DNA of 11,785 nt, from NCBI GenBank assembly GCA_903933475.1, contig CAIZKE010000048.1, positions 1 through 11,785 on the forward strand, given 5' to 3'. The notes below the pieces were generated by a model. It worked only from the letters and a program-made list of their open reading frames with translations, did not search any database and was not told where the DNA came from. The stretch is from an uncultured Alphaproteobacteria bacterium (GTDB taxonomy: Bacteria > Pseudomonadota > Alphaproteobacteria > Caulobacterales > Caulobacteraceae). A program made the position numbers and the translations under genes. This document shows positions 1 through 6,651 of this stretch, one piece after another. The first letter of the stretch is position 1. Each line of letters begins with the position of its first letter.

Positions 1-390
1 GAGGTCCAGCGGCACCCGGGCATTGTCGAGTTCGACCGCAATTCTGGCGTCTATATCCCCACCGAGGAGCTCAAGAGGGAGAACTTCGCGGCCTGGCAGG
101 CCATGGCCACCGGCGGCCACGGGGTCGACATGGCCGAGTTCCAGAAGATGGTGGTGGACGGCATGGAGGAGATCATCGCCGCCCATCCGGGGGGCAAGGT
201 GGCGGTCTTCTGCCACGGCGGGGTCATCAATGTCTGGGCGGCGCACGTGCTGGGCATGGAGCCCCGGGTCTTCTTCGAGGCCGACTACACCAGCATCAAC
301 CGCTTCCTGGCCGCCCGCAGCGGCCAGCGGGCCGTGGTCAGCCTGAACGAACGGGCCCACCTGCTGGACGACGTCCGCCGCCCGGCCTGA
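1..390 (+). CDS. Histidine phosphatase family protein, 3' part (5' end outside window)
   Basis: The frame is open from the first base and ends at TGA 388-390, giving 129 visible residues. The segment FCHGGVINVW (visible His about residue 72) is the second-histidine motif of the phosphoglycerate mutase-like histidine phosphatase superfamily. The preceding helix (EFQKMVVDGMEEII) and the following DYTSINRF stretch also fit the C-terminal half of that fold. The N-terminal RHG motif, which carries the phosphorylated histidine, must lie upstream of the window, so activity cannot be judged. The family dephosphorylates small metabolites or proteins in the cytoplasm; the substrate here is unknown. The gene converges on the XRE gene with only 12 bp between stops. 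No Shine-Dalgarno or start lies in the window, and the internal ATG at 103 is not the start because conserved family sequence precedes it. Confidence 0.85.
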   Translation, partial: EVQRHPGIVEFDRNSGVYIPTEELKRENFAAWQAMATGGHGVDMAEFQKMVVDGMEEIIAAHPGGKVAVFCHGGVINVWAAHVLGMEPRVFFEADYTSINRFLAARSGQRAVVSLNERAHLLDDVRRPA

Positions 391-402
391 CCGCAATCCG
401 TA

Positions 403-642
403 TCACAGGGTCCGCGCGCCCTTTGGATCCGCCCCCCACCCGAACACGTCCTCGACATCGACGCCGAAGACCCGGGAGATCCGGAAGGCGCTTTCCAGGG
501 ATGGGGAGTAACGCCCCTGCTCGATCGCAATGATGGTTTGCCGGGTCACGCCGATGGCGTCGGCCAGCGCCGACTGGCTCATGTTCCCGGAAGCTTCCCT
601 GAGGGCCTTGACCCGGTTGGTTATCGGCGGCGGCCTTGCCAC
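403..642 (-). CDS. Small XRE-family (Cro/C1-type HTH) transcriptional regulator
   Basis: This 79-residue protein is little more than one HTH_3 domain. SQSALADAIG (residues 22-31) forms the scaffold helix, and TRQTIIAIEQGRY (33-45) is the recognition helix with the typical IE.GRY/SPSL run. The end, FGVDVEDVFGW, matches the fifth helix of compact XRE regulators. There is no ligand or oligomerisation domain, so it probably binds DNA as a dimer. The start is GTG at 642, the only usable in-frame start. It lies 11 bp after the stop of the upstream membrane-protein gene with only a weak GGTGA ahead of it, which suggests translational coupling. Inference: the pair forms one transcript, and this protein binds the 20-bp palindrome at 1093-1112 to repress it. 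Small XRE genes paired with DUF2178-like membrane proteins are common in bacteria and archaea, but their physiological role is poorly known. Confidence 0.93.
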   Translation of the reverse strand: MARPPPITNRVKALREASGNMSQSALADAIGVTRQTIIAIEQGRYSPSLESAFRISRVFGVDVEDVFGWGADPKGARTL

Positions 643-653
643 GGAGCTTCACC

Positions 654-1055
654 CTAGCGTCGAAAGAGCACGATCTGTGCGCCGTACTCGATCAGCCCTG
701 AGGCGAACAGGCCCAGGACGATCACATTGAACATCACGTCGCCATCCGCACGGACGACGTAATGCCCCAGCGCCGGCAGGACCGCCGCCAGGAAGGCCAA
801 CCCAGCCCAGTGACCGGTCCGGGCGATGATCAGGCGCTCGCGTTCATCCGGCGGCGCGTCCGCCTTCTTCGGCAAGAAGATGGCCAGAACGACCTCAAGA
901 GCAATGACGCTTGCAACGATCGCGGGCGCCGAGGCCACAACGGTCGGCTGGGGCGGGGCGTCGAGGCCGGCGCGCAGGATCGAGGCCAGGCAACCGGCGC
1001 CGACCACGCCAAACACCAGGACCATCACCCAGGCGGAGACTTCGCGTACAGACAT
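654..1055 (-). CDS. Four-helix membrane protein (DUF2178-like), partner of the XRE regulator
   Basis: This 133-residue protein is hydrophobic, with four predicted membrane spans at about residues 8-28, 40-62, 83-101 and 107-129. The loop between spans 2 and 3 carries PPDERERLI, resembling the conserved DER(E) motif of DUF2178-type proteins that pair with small XRE regulators. I do not recognise an enzymatic motif, and the function is unknown. The ATG at 1055 is chosen because AGGAG (1067-1063) lies 7 nt upstream. An in-frame ATG at 1121 would add 22 polar residues read through the palindrome and probable promoter, and has no good ribosome site. The gene is first in a two-gene unit with the XRE regulator and is transcribed away from the kinase at 1205. 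The family label is tentative, but the membrane topology and operon pairing are visible in the sequence. Confidence 0.8.
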   Translation of the reverse strand: MSVREVSAWVMVLVFGVVGAGCLASILRAGLDAPPQPTVVASAPAIVASVIALEVVLAIFLPKKADAPPDERERLIIARTGHWAGLAFLAAVLPALGHYVVRADGDVMFNVIVLGLFASGLIEYGAQIVLFRR

Positions 1056-1062
1056 TTCCAGG

Positions 1063-1067
1063 CTCCT
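1063..1067 (-). promoter_or_regulatory. Shine-Dalgarno AGGAG of the membrane-protein gene
   Basis: AGGAG on the minus strand lies 7 nt before the ATG at 1055. It is the reason for preferring that start over the longer in-frame ATG at 1121. Confidence 0.8.
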
Positions 1068-1079
1068 ATGTTGAAGATG

Positions 1080-1108
1080 ACCGTAGTCGAACATTTTTGA
1101 CATGTCAA
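1080..1108 (-). promoter_or_regulatory. Probable sigma-70-type promoter of the membrane protein/XRE unit
   Basis: On the minus strand, a perfect TTGACA (1108-1103) is followed after exactly 17 nt by TACGGT (1085-1080), a weak -10 keeping the T, A and final T. Transcription would begin near 1073, giving a leader of about 18 nt with AGGAG in it. The -35 box lies inside the 20-bp palindrome, so a bound repressor would block polymerase. The call rests on box matches only. Confidence 0.45.
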
Positions 1109-1112
1109 AAAT
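1093..1112. promoter_or_regulatory. 20-bp perfect palindrome, candidate operator of the XRE regulator
   Basis: ATTTTTGACATGTCAAAAAT reads identically on both strands with no mismatch and no spacer. It sits in an AT-rich island (about 1091-1117) inside otherwise very GC-rich DNA. It overlaps the TTGACA box of the minus-strand promoter. On the plus strand it touches AATAAT (1110-1115), a possible weak -10 element for the kinase gene at 1205. A dyad of this size next to a small XRE gene is typical of an autoregulatory operator. Binding by the neighbouring XRE protein is inference. Confidence 0.6.
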
Positions 1113-1176
1113 AATAGACAACCTGGCGCAGCTTGACAGGCGGATGGGGCGAGGTGAGCCTCGTTTTCACGACGAT

Positions 1177-1192
1177 TGTAGCGAAAGCTACA
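1177..1192 (+). promoter_or_regulatory. Leader hairpin with GAAA tetraloop touching the Shine-Dalgarno
   Basis: TGTAGC, GAAA, GCTACA form a perfect 6-bp stem closed by a C(GAAA)G GNRA-type loop. Its last base is the first A of the AGGGAGG ribosome site (1192-1198) of the kinase gene. It could be an mRNA element affecting translation, or a DNA operator half-site pair (for example for a TetR-type repressor). The sequence alone does not decide between these, and chance is also possible. Confidence 0.4.
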
Positions 1193-1198
1193 GGGAGG
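1192..1198 (+). promoter_or_regulatory. Shine-Dalgarno AGGGAGG of the kinase gene
   Basis: AGGGAGG lies 6 nt before ATG 1205 and fixes that start. A longer reading from TTG 1133 is possible, but it would add 24 residues encoded across the leader hairpin and has no comparable ribosome site. Confidence 0.85.
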
Positions 1199-1204
1199 CC
1201 GCCC

Positions 1205-2305
1205 ATGTTGGACCTGGATTTTCCACGCGCCATCGACGCCATTACGCCGGAATGGCTGACCCGCAGGCTGCAGGCCTCCGGGGCCCTTCCAGCCGGCGCC
1301 CGGGTGAGCCGGATCGCCACCGAGCCCCTGGGACAGGGCGTGGGCTTTGTCAGCGCCATGTTGCGCCTGCGGCCGGTCTACGAGGGTGGGGCCGGGGACG
1401 CGCCGGCCTCCCTGATCGCCAAGGTCTCTCCGGTGGACCCGAGTTCGCGCCAGGTGGGCGAGATCTTCCGCTTTTACCAGAAGGAAACCGGGTTCTATGC
1501 CCAGCTGGCCGACCGGACGCCGGTGCGGACGCCGCGCGCCTTTGGGGTGGACTACGACCCGGCGACCATGGACTTCGTGCTCCTGCTCGAGGACCTGAGC
1601 CCCGCCCGGCTGGGTGATCAGGTCGAAGGCCTGGCCCCTGAGGATGCCGGCAAGGCGATCGACGCCGCTGCAGAGCTTCATGGCGCCTGGTGGGGATCCC
1701 CCGAGCTACCGGGCATGGACTGGCTCCTGAGGCTCAACTCCCCCGAGATGAAGGCGCTCGAACCCGTCTACCAGCAGTGCTGGCCAGCGGTGGTCAACTT
1801 CATCGGCGACCGGATGAGCCCCTATGTCCGGCAGGCAGGCGAGGCCCTGGCCCCGCGCATTGGCGCCCTGATGGACCTGGCCTTCGAGCAGCCGCGCACC
1901 CTGATGCACGGCGACTTCCGGGCCGACAACATGCTGTTTGAGGCGGGTGCGTCGGCGGCACCCTTCGCCCTGGTCGACTGGCAGATCGTCATGCAGGGAC
2001 CCGCCGCCTTCGACCTCGCCTATATGCTGTCGGGGAGCCTGGAGGTGGAGACGCGACGGGCCGGGCAGGAGACCCTGATCGCGCGCCACCACGACGGCCT
2101 GCTCCGTGCAGGCGTGGGTGACTACAGCCTGGCACAGGCGCGGGAGGCCTTCCGGGTCTGCGCCATGCTCGCCTGGTGCTGGCCTGTGGTGGCCATCGGC
2201 TCCCTCGACTTCGACAATCCCAGGGGCCTTGCCCTGTTCCACGCCTGGGCCGAACGGGCCATGACCCTCTTCGAGGACGTGGACGGGGCCGCCATCATCC
2301 CCTGA
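1205..2305 (+). CDS. Phosphotransferase-family kinase (APH / ecdysteroid-kinase-like fold)
   Basis: This 366-residue cytoplasmic protein has a choline/aminoglycoside-kinase-type fold. IAKVSP (Lys about 73) fits the ATP-binding lysine and YQKETGFY (Glu about 94) its partner helix. LLLEDLS (126-132) is the hinge. HGDFRADN (235-242) is the Brenner catalytic loop with Asp237 and Asn242, and LVDWQ (256-260) supplies the metal-binding Asp258. All catalytic residues are present, so it should be an active kinase. Members in GC-rich proteobacteria and actinobacteria often lie near acyl-CoA dehydrogenases. Related kinases (LvaA of Pseudomonas putida, and the kinase domains of human ACAD10/11) phosphorylate 4-hydroxyacyl-CoA, but the substrate cannot be read here and no acyl-CoA dehydrogenase is visible. 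The protein is not evidence of antibiotic resistance. Its last 11 bp overlap the 3' end of convergent dapB. Confidence 0.92.
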   Translation: MLDLDFPRAIDAITPEWLTRRLQASGALPAGARVSRIATEPLGQGVGFVSAMLRLRPVYEGGAGDAPASLIAKVSPVDPSSRQVGEIFRFYQKETGFYAQLADRTPVRTPRAFGVDYDPATMDFVLLLEDLSPARLGDQVEGLAPEDAGKAIDAAAELHGAWWGSPELPGMDWLLRLNSPEMKALEPVYQQCWPAVVNFIGDRMSPYVRQAGEALAPRIGALMDLAFEQPRTLMHGDFRADNMLFEAGASAAPFALVDWQIVMQGPAAFDLAYMLSGSLEVETRRAGQETLIARHHDGLLRAGVGDYSLAQAREAFRVCAMLAWCWPVVAIGSLDFDNPRGLALFHAWAERAMTLFEDVDGAAIIP

Positions 2306-3080
2306 AGCCGAGGACATCCTGCATGTCGTAGGCGCCTGCTTCCCGGCCGACGACCCAGCGGGCGGCCGCGAGGGCGCCCCGGGCGAAGAGGCCGCGGTCC
2401 CGGGCCGAATGGCTGAGGGTCAGGATCTCGTCCTCCCCCGCGAAGATGACCGAATGCTCGCCGATCACGCCGCCGCCGCGGACGACGGCGAACCCCACCG
2501 CGCCTTCCGGACGGACGCCGCTGATCCCGTCCCGGGCCCGCACAGAGACCGCCTCGAGGGCCACGCCCCGGCCCCGGGCCGCCGCCTCGCCGAGCATCAG
2601 GGCCGTCCCCGAGGGCGCGTCGATCTTCCGGCGGTGATGCGCCTCCAGGATCTCGATGTCGAAGTCGCCGGGGGACAGGGAGGCCGCCGCGCGCTCCACC
2701 AGGCCCATGAGCATGTTGACTCCGAGGGAGAAGTTCCCGGCCCGGATGATCGGCACCCGGAGGGCCGCCTCGGCCAGGGCGTCGACCTCACCTGCGGAGA
2801 AGCCCGTGGAGCCGATGACCAGGGCCGGGCCGCCCCGGGCCGCGGCCTCTCCCGCCAGGGCGACGGAGGCGGCGGGGGTGGAAAAGTCCACCACGACGTC
2901 GGCAGCCTGCAGGACCGAGGCCCAGTCGGCCAGGCGGGGGTCCACGGCGTCGGGCCGGTCAAAGCGGCCGGCGAGGACGAGATCGGGCGCCGCCTCGACG
3001 GCTTCGGCGACGGCGAGGCCCATGCGGCCAAGGCCGCCGGCGACGGCGATGCGGATGGGCGAGGTCACGGACGGGGTCAC
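2295..3080 (-). CDS. dapB: 4-hydroxy-tetrahydrodipicolinate reductase DapB
   Basis: DapB reduces 4-hydroxy-tetrahydrodipicolinate with NAD(P)H in the diaminopimelate/lysine pathway, feeding peptidoglycan and protein synthesis. The 261-residue length is usual. GGLGRMG (15-21) is the nucleotide-binding loop of the N-terminal Rossmann domain and VDFST (64-68) follows. NFSLGVNM (116-123) and EAHHRRKIDAPSGTA (146-160) lie in the substrate domain; His148 and Lys152 correspond to the catalytic pair of the E. coli enzyme. The start is GTG 3080, with GGAGG (3092-3088) 7 nt upstream; a second GTG four codons later lacks such a site. The gene is complete and should be essential. It diverges from maeB with 162 bp between starts and overlaps the kinase gene by 11 bp at the 3' end, with no intrinsic terminator between them. 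Confidence 0.97.
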   Translation of the reverse strand: MTPSVTSPIRIAVAGGLGRMGLAVAEAVEAAPDLVLAGRFDRPDAVDPRLADWASVLQAADVVVDFSTPAASVALAGEAAARGGPALVIGSTGFSAGEVDALAEAALRVPIIRAGNFSLGVNMLMGLVERAAASLSPGDFDIEILEAHHRRKIDAPSGTALMLGEAAARGRGVALEAVSVRARDGISGVRPEGAVGFAVVRGGGVIGEHSVIFAGEDEILTLSHSARDRGLFARGALAAARWVVGREAGAYDMQDVLGFRG

Positions 3081-3162
3081 AGGTGGGCCTCCGGGCCGCT
3101 GAGGGAGCCCCCTTGTCCCGCGACGGGGTCCTGCGGGTCAATGCCCTGTGGTCCCTGCGAGG

Positions 3163-3191
3163 TTGTCCCGTTCGCAGGCCGCCTGTAGGTT
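3163..3191 (+). promoter_or_regulatory. Possible weak promoter of maeB
   Basis: TTGTCC (3163-3168) and TAGGTT (3186-3191) are 17 nt apart, matching the consensus at 4/6 and 3/6 positions. Each box overlaps one copy of a short imperfect direct repeat, AGGTTG-(T)-CCCG, at 3160-3170 and 3187-3196. The evidence is weak and based only on pattern. Confidence 0.25.
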
Positions 3192-3202
3192 GCCCGCCGT
3201 TC

Positions 3203-3219
3203 GGGGCCTGTCCGGCCCC
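3203..3219 (+). promoter_or_regulatory. GC hairpin in the maeB leader
   Basis: GGGGCC and GGCCCC form an all-GC 6-bp stem around a 5-nt loop (TGTCC), 6 nt before the AAGGA ribosome site (3226-3230). No T-tract follows, so it is not an intrinsic terminator. It may simply reflect the GC content, or it may tune translation. Confidence 0.35.
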
Positions 3220-3242
3220 TACTCCAAGGAAACGCGGCCCAG

Positions 3243-5531
3243 ATGAGCGACGCCAGGAAGCGCACCTTCACCGACGAGGAAGCCCTGAGCTTCCACCAAT
3301 TCCCCACGCCCGGGAAGCTGGCCATCACGCCGACCAAGCCCATGGCCACCCAGAGGGACCTCAGCCTGGCCTATTCGCCCGGGGTTGCGGTACCGGTCCT
3401 GCGCATCGCAGAGGACCCCGAGACGGCCTACGACTACACCTCCAAGGGCAACCTGGTGGCGGTGATCTCCAATGGCACCGCAATCCTGGGTCTGGGCAAC
3501 CTGGGTGCCCTGGCCTCCAAGCCGGTGATGGAGGGCAAGAGCGCCCTCTTCAAGGTGTTCGCGGACGTCGACTCCATCGACATCGAGGTGTCGGCGACGG
3601 ACCCGGACGAGGTCATCACTGTCGTCAAGAACATCGGCGTGAGCTTCGGGGGTATCAACCTCGAGGACATCAAGAGTCCCGAATGCTTCCGGATCGAGAC
3701 CGAGCTGCAGGAATTGCTCGACATCCCGGTCTTCCACGACGACCAGCACGGCACGGCGATCATCTCGTCAGCAGGACTGATCAATGCCTGCAAGATCACC
3801 GGGCGGGAGCTGAAGGACGTCAAGCTGGTGCTCTGCGGCGCCGGAGCGGCCGGCATCGCCTCCCTCGAACTGGTCAAGGCCATGGGGGTCCGGGCGGACA
3901 ACTGCATCGCCGTCGACAATACCGGGGTCATCTACCGGGGCCGGACCGCCGGCATGAACCAGTGGAAGTCCGCACATGCGGTGGAGACCGACGCCCGCAC
4001 CCTGGCCGATGCCATGAAGGGCGCCGACGTCTTTTTCGGACTTTCGGTGAAGGGCGCCCTGACGCCCGAGATGGTGGCCTCCATGGCCCCAAACCCGATC
4101 ATCTTCGCCATGGCCAATCCCGACCCGGAGATCACGCCCGAGGAGGTCGCCGCCGTGCGCAGCGACGCCATCGTGGCCACGGGCCGAAGCGACTATCCCA
4201 ACCAGGTCAATAACGTCCTGGGCTTCCCCTACATCTTCCGGGGTGCCCTCGACGTGCGGGCCCGGCGGGTGAACATGGAGATGAAGGTCGCCTGCGCCAA
4301 CGCCCTGGCCCAGCTGGCCCGGGAGGACGTTCCGGACGAAGTGGCCGCAGCCTATCACGGCAAGCAGCTCAAGTTCGGGCCGGAGTACATCATCCCCTCG
4401 CCCTTCGACCCGCGGCTGATCTCCTACATCCCGCCCTTCGTGGCCCAGGCGGCTATGGATTCCGGCGTGGCGCGCATGCCGATCGCCGACATGGATGCCT
4501 ACCGCGCCTCCCTCGCCCAGCGCCTGGATCCTACGGCGGGCTTCCTGCAGAAGATCCAGGGCGTGGTCCTGAAGTCATCGGAAAAGCGCATCGTCTTCGC
4601 CGAGGGCGAGGAGCCCAGCGTCATCCGCGCCGCCTTCGCCTTCCAGAACGCCGGCCTCGGACGGGCCATCCTGGTCGGCCGCGAGGACCTGGTCGAGGAG
4701 AACATGCGCCTGGCCGGCCTGGACCCCGCCGAGGCCGACCTCAAGGTCGTCAACGCCCGCCTGTCCGAGCACAATCCCGAGTTCGTGGACTTCCTGTATG
4801 GACGCCTGGCCCGCCAGGGCTACCTGAAGCGCGACGTCCTGAGGCTGATCAACCAGGACCGGAACTCCTTCGCCGCCTCCATGGTCGCCCTCGGCCACGC
4901 CGATGGCATGGTCACGGGTGTCACCCGGTCCTACGACCAGGCCCTCGAGGAGATCCTGCGGGTAATTGATCCGTCCCCGGATGGACGTGTGATCGGGATG
5001 AGCGTCCTGCTCGCCAAGGGCCGGACCCTGTTCATCGCCGACACCAATGTCACCGAAATGCCAGACGCCGACGAACTGGTCGAGATCGCCTGCGAGGCGG
5101 CCCGGGCCGTCCGCACCCTGGGATACCCGCCGAGGATCGCCTTCCTGTCCTACTCCACCTTTGGCAACCCCATGGGGCAGAGGTCGGAGAAGGTCCGCGA
5201 GGCCGTCGCCATGCTGGACGAGATGGATGTCGACTTCGAATACGAGGGCGAGTTGCCCCCGGACCTCGCCCTCGACACTTCGAAATGGGCCAACTACCCC
5301 TTCATGCGGCTCAGCGGGCCGGCGAACGTCCTGGTCATGCCCGCCATCCACTCGGCGGCCATCTCCACCCTGCTGGTCCAGGAACTGGGCGGCGCGACCG
5401 TCATCGGGCCTCTGTTGCTGGGTCTCGAGAAGTCCGTGCAGATCGCGCCCCTGGGGGCCTCGGTGTCCAAGATCCTGCAGATGGCCACACTGGCCGCCTA
5501 CGAGCAGGACGTGGTGGACGAGCAGGCCTGA
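3243..5531 (+). CDS. maeB: NADP-dependent malic enzyme with C-terminal phosphotransacetylase-like domain
   Basis: MaeB oxidatively decarboxylates malate to pyruvate, giving NADPH and linking the TCA cycle to gluconeogenesis and lipid synthesis. The 762 residues match the long, two-part bacterial form. Residues 1 to about 430 are the malic enzyme: AYSPGV with Tyr44, KPVMEGK with Lys99, NLEDIKSPECF (139-149) and FHDDQHGTAI (164-173) carry the catalytic and metal-binding residues, GAGAAG (199-204) is the nucleotide loop, and ANPDPE (291-296) and GRSDYPNQVNNV (314-325) are family signatures. From about 440 to the end is a PTA-like domain (RIVFAEGEEPSVIRAA, FIADTNV, VLVMPAIHSA). In MaeB proteins this domain generally regulates, for example by acetyl-CoA, rather than catalyses. 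ATG 3243 follows AAGGA (3226-3230) at a long 12-nt spacing, but the N-terminus aligns with known family starts. The TGA abuts the stop codon of the convergent gene. Confidence 0.97.
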   Translation: MSDARKRTFTDEEALSFHQFPTPGKLAITPTKPMATQRDLSLAYSPGVAVPVLRIAEDPETAYDYTSKGNLVAVISNGTAILGLGNLGALASKPVMEGKSALFKVFADVDSIDIEVSATDPDEVITVVKNIGVSFGGINLEDIKSPECFRIETELQELLDIPVFHDDQHGTAIISSAGLINACKITGRELKDVKLVLCGAGAAGIASLELVKAMGVRADNCIAVDNTGVIYRGRTAGMNQWKSAHAVETDARTLADAMKGADVFFGLSVKGALTPEMVASMAPNPIIFAMANPDPEITPEEVAAVRSDAIVATGRSDYPNQVNNVLGFPYIFRGALDVRARRVNMEMKVACANALAQLAREDVPDEVAAAYHGKQLKFGPEYIIPSPFDPRLISYIPPFVAQAAMDSGVARMPIADMDAYRASLAQRLDPTAGFLQKIQGVVLKSSEKRIVFAEGEEPSVIRAAFAFQNAGLGRAILVGREDLVEENMRLAGLDPAEADLKVVNARLSEHNPEFVDFLYGRLARQGYLKRDVLRLINQDRNSFAASMVALGHADGMVTGVTRSYDQALEEILRVIDPSPDGRVIGMSVLLAKGRTLFIADTNVTEMPDADELVEIACEAARAVRTLGYPPRIAFLSYSTFGNPMGQRSEKVREAVAMLDEMDVDFEYEGELPPDLALDTSKWANYPFMRLSGPANVLVMPAIHSAAISTLLVQELGGATVIGPLLLGLEKSVQIAPLGASVSKILQMATLAAYEQDVVDEQA

Positions 5532-6623
5532 TCAGGCCTTCGAGGGCCGGGCTCCGCCGGGCCGGCCATCGGCCGACAGGAGGACCGCCACCCAGCGCGA
5601 TCCCGGGAACTGGGCGCAGATCACCATCACGATGACCGTGAGGGGGGTCGAGAGGAACATGCCGATCACCCCCCAGAGCCATCCCCAGAAGGCGAGGGAC
5701 AGGAGCACGACCAGCGGGTCCATGTTGAGGCTGCGCGCCTGCATCCGCGGCGCAATGATGTTGCCCACCACGAAGTGCAGGCCCTGCAGGACGGCATAGA
5801 GGAAGACCGCCTGCCAGAGGGTCGGGAACTGCATCAAGGCGAAGACCGGCGCGATCACCACGCCAAGGGCCGCGCCAAGGATGGGGATGTAGCAGGCCAG
5901 GAAGATGAGCACGGCCAGGAAGGTCGCGCCGTCCAGGCCGACGAAGGTCATGGCCACCCAGGAGGCCGCCGCGATCATCAGGCCGGTGATCGTCTGGACC
6001 CAGAGGTACTGCTCCACCGAGCCGAGGATCGACCGGTAGGCGGTGACCATGGCGCGGCGTTCGCCGCGTTCCGTCGACAAGAACAGGACCTTGCGCTCGA
6101 GGAGGCGGCCGGAGGCGAGGATGAAGCCGAGGTAGATCAGGATCAGGACGGTGTCGGCGGCCAGGTTGCGGACGACCCCCGCCGCGCTGGCGAGATAGGC
6201 CCCCGGGTTCAGTTGCAGCAGAAGGTCGTCCAGGCTCGGAACGGCGGCGGTCTGGACCACGCCCGCCAGCCGGGCGATGAGGGCGTTGAGCCGGGGCGCA
6301 TAGCTCACCAGCTTGCTGGCGAAGGCGGACGCATTGTCGATGGTCAGGACCAGGAGGGCGATGAACAGGACGGTGGTGATGAGAAGCGCCGCAGGCATGC
6401 CGAAGCGTCTGCCGCCAGGAAGCAGCCGCCCCAGGAGGCGCTCAAGGGTATTGGCGAAGCTCTGGATGACCACAGCCAGGAAAAGGGCCATGGCCAAGGG
6501 TGCCAGCACGCCGGAAAGGAACTTGGCCGCCGTCGCCGTCGCGATGACAGCCAATATGCCCAGGCAGGCCTGTTCGAAGCTCGCGGGGGGGGCGGGACTG
6601 TGTGCGGGGTCGGTGGGGTTCAC
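5532..6623 (-). CDS. AI-2E family transporter (PerM/TqsA/YdiK superfamily)
   Basis: This 363-residue inner-membrane protein has the family layout. Two spans lie at about 20-37 and 38-56, one at 76-96, then a long amphipathic soluble stretch (100-150). Clustered spans follow at about 152-172, 208-228 and 232-262, with further hydrophobic helices to 335. The C-terminal signature is present as VGNIIAPRMQARSLNMDPLV (286-305) followed by LSLAFWGWLWGVIGMFLSTPL (308-328). Members have been linked to autoinducer-2 export, sodium/proton exchange or small-metabolite efflux. The family name does not prove quorum signalling, and the substrate is unknown. The start is GTG 6623, with no strong Shine-Dalgarno before it and no better in-frame start, so the exact N-terminus is uncertain. 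The gene diverges from the HerA-like ATPase and its stop directly abuts that of maeB. Confidence 0.94.
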   Translation of the reverse strand: MNPTDPAHSPAPPASFEQACLGILAVIATATAAKFLSGVLAPLAMALFLAVVIQSFANTLERLLGRLLPGGRRFGMPAALLITTVLFIALLVLTIDNASAFASKLVSYAPRLNALIARLAGVVQTAAVPSLDDLLLQLNPGAYLASAAGVVRNLAADTVLILIYLGFILASGRLLERKVLFLSTERGERRAMVTAYRSILGSVEQYLWVQTITGLMIAAASWVAMTFVGLDGATFLAVLIFLACYIPILGAALGVVIAPVFALMQFPTLWQAVFLYAVLQGLHFVVGNIIAPRMQARSLNMDPLVVLLSLAFWGWLWGVIGMFLSTPLTVIVMVICAQFPGSRWVAVLLSADGRPGGARPSKA

Positions 6624-6651
6624 CGGATCAACATGCCACAGAGCGCCGGCT

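Noticed and set aside
403..1055. Toxin-antitoxin pair
   Set aside because: The membrane protein is a four-span, DUF2178-like protein rather than a short toxic peptide or RNase, and the XRE protein resembles stand-alone regulators.
1133..1138. TTGACA as -35 box of the kinase promoter
   Set aside because: No acceptable -10 hexamer occurs 16-19 nt downstream.
1205..2305. Aminoglycoside resistance gene
   Set aside because: The fold is shared, but the sequence looks like the broad phosphotransferase/EcK-like metabolic family, and nothing nearby suggests mobile resistance.
5545..5567. GC-rich stem (GGCCGG / CCGGCC) just past the maeB stop as an intrinsic terminator
   Set aside because: No T-run follows on either strand, the loop is long, and it lies in coding sequence for the AI-2E C-terminus rich in Gly, Arg and Pro.
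5532..6623. Quorum-sensing autoinducer-2 exporter
   Set aside because: AI-2E is only a family name; members have varied transport roles, and no signalling gene is nearby.
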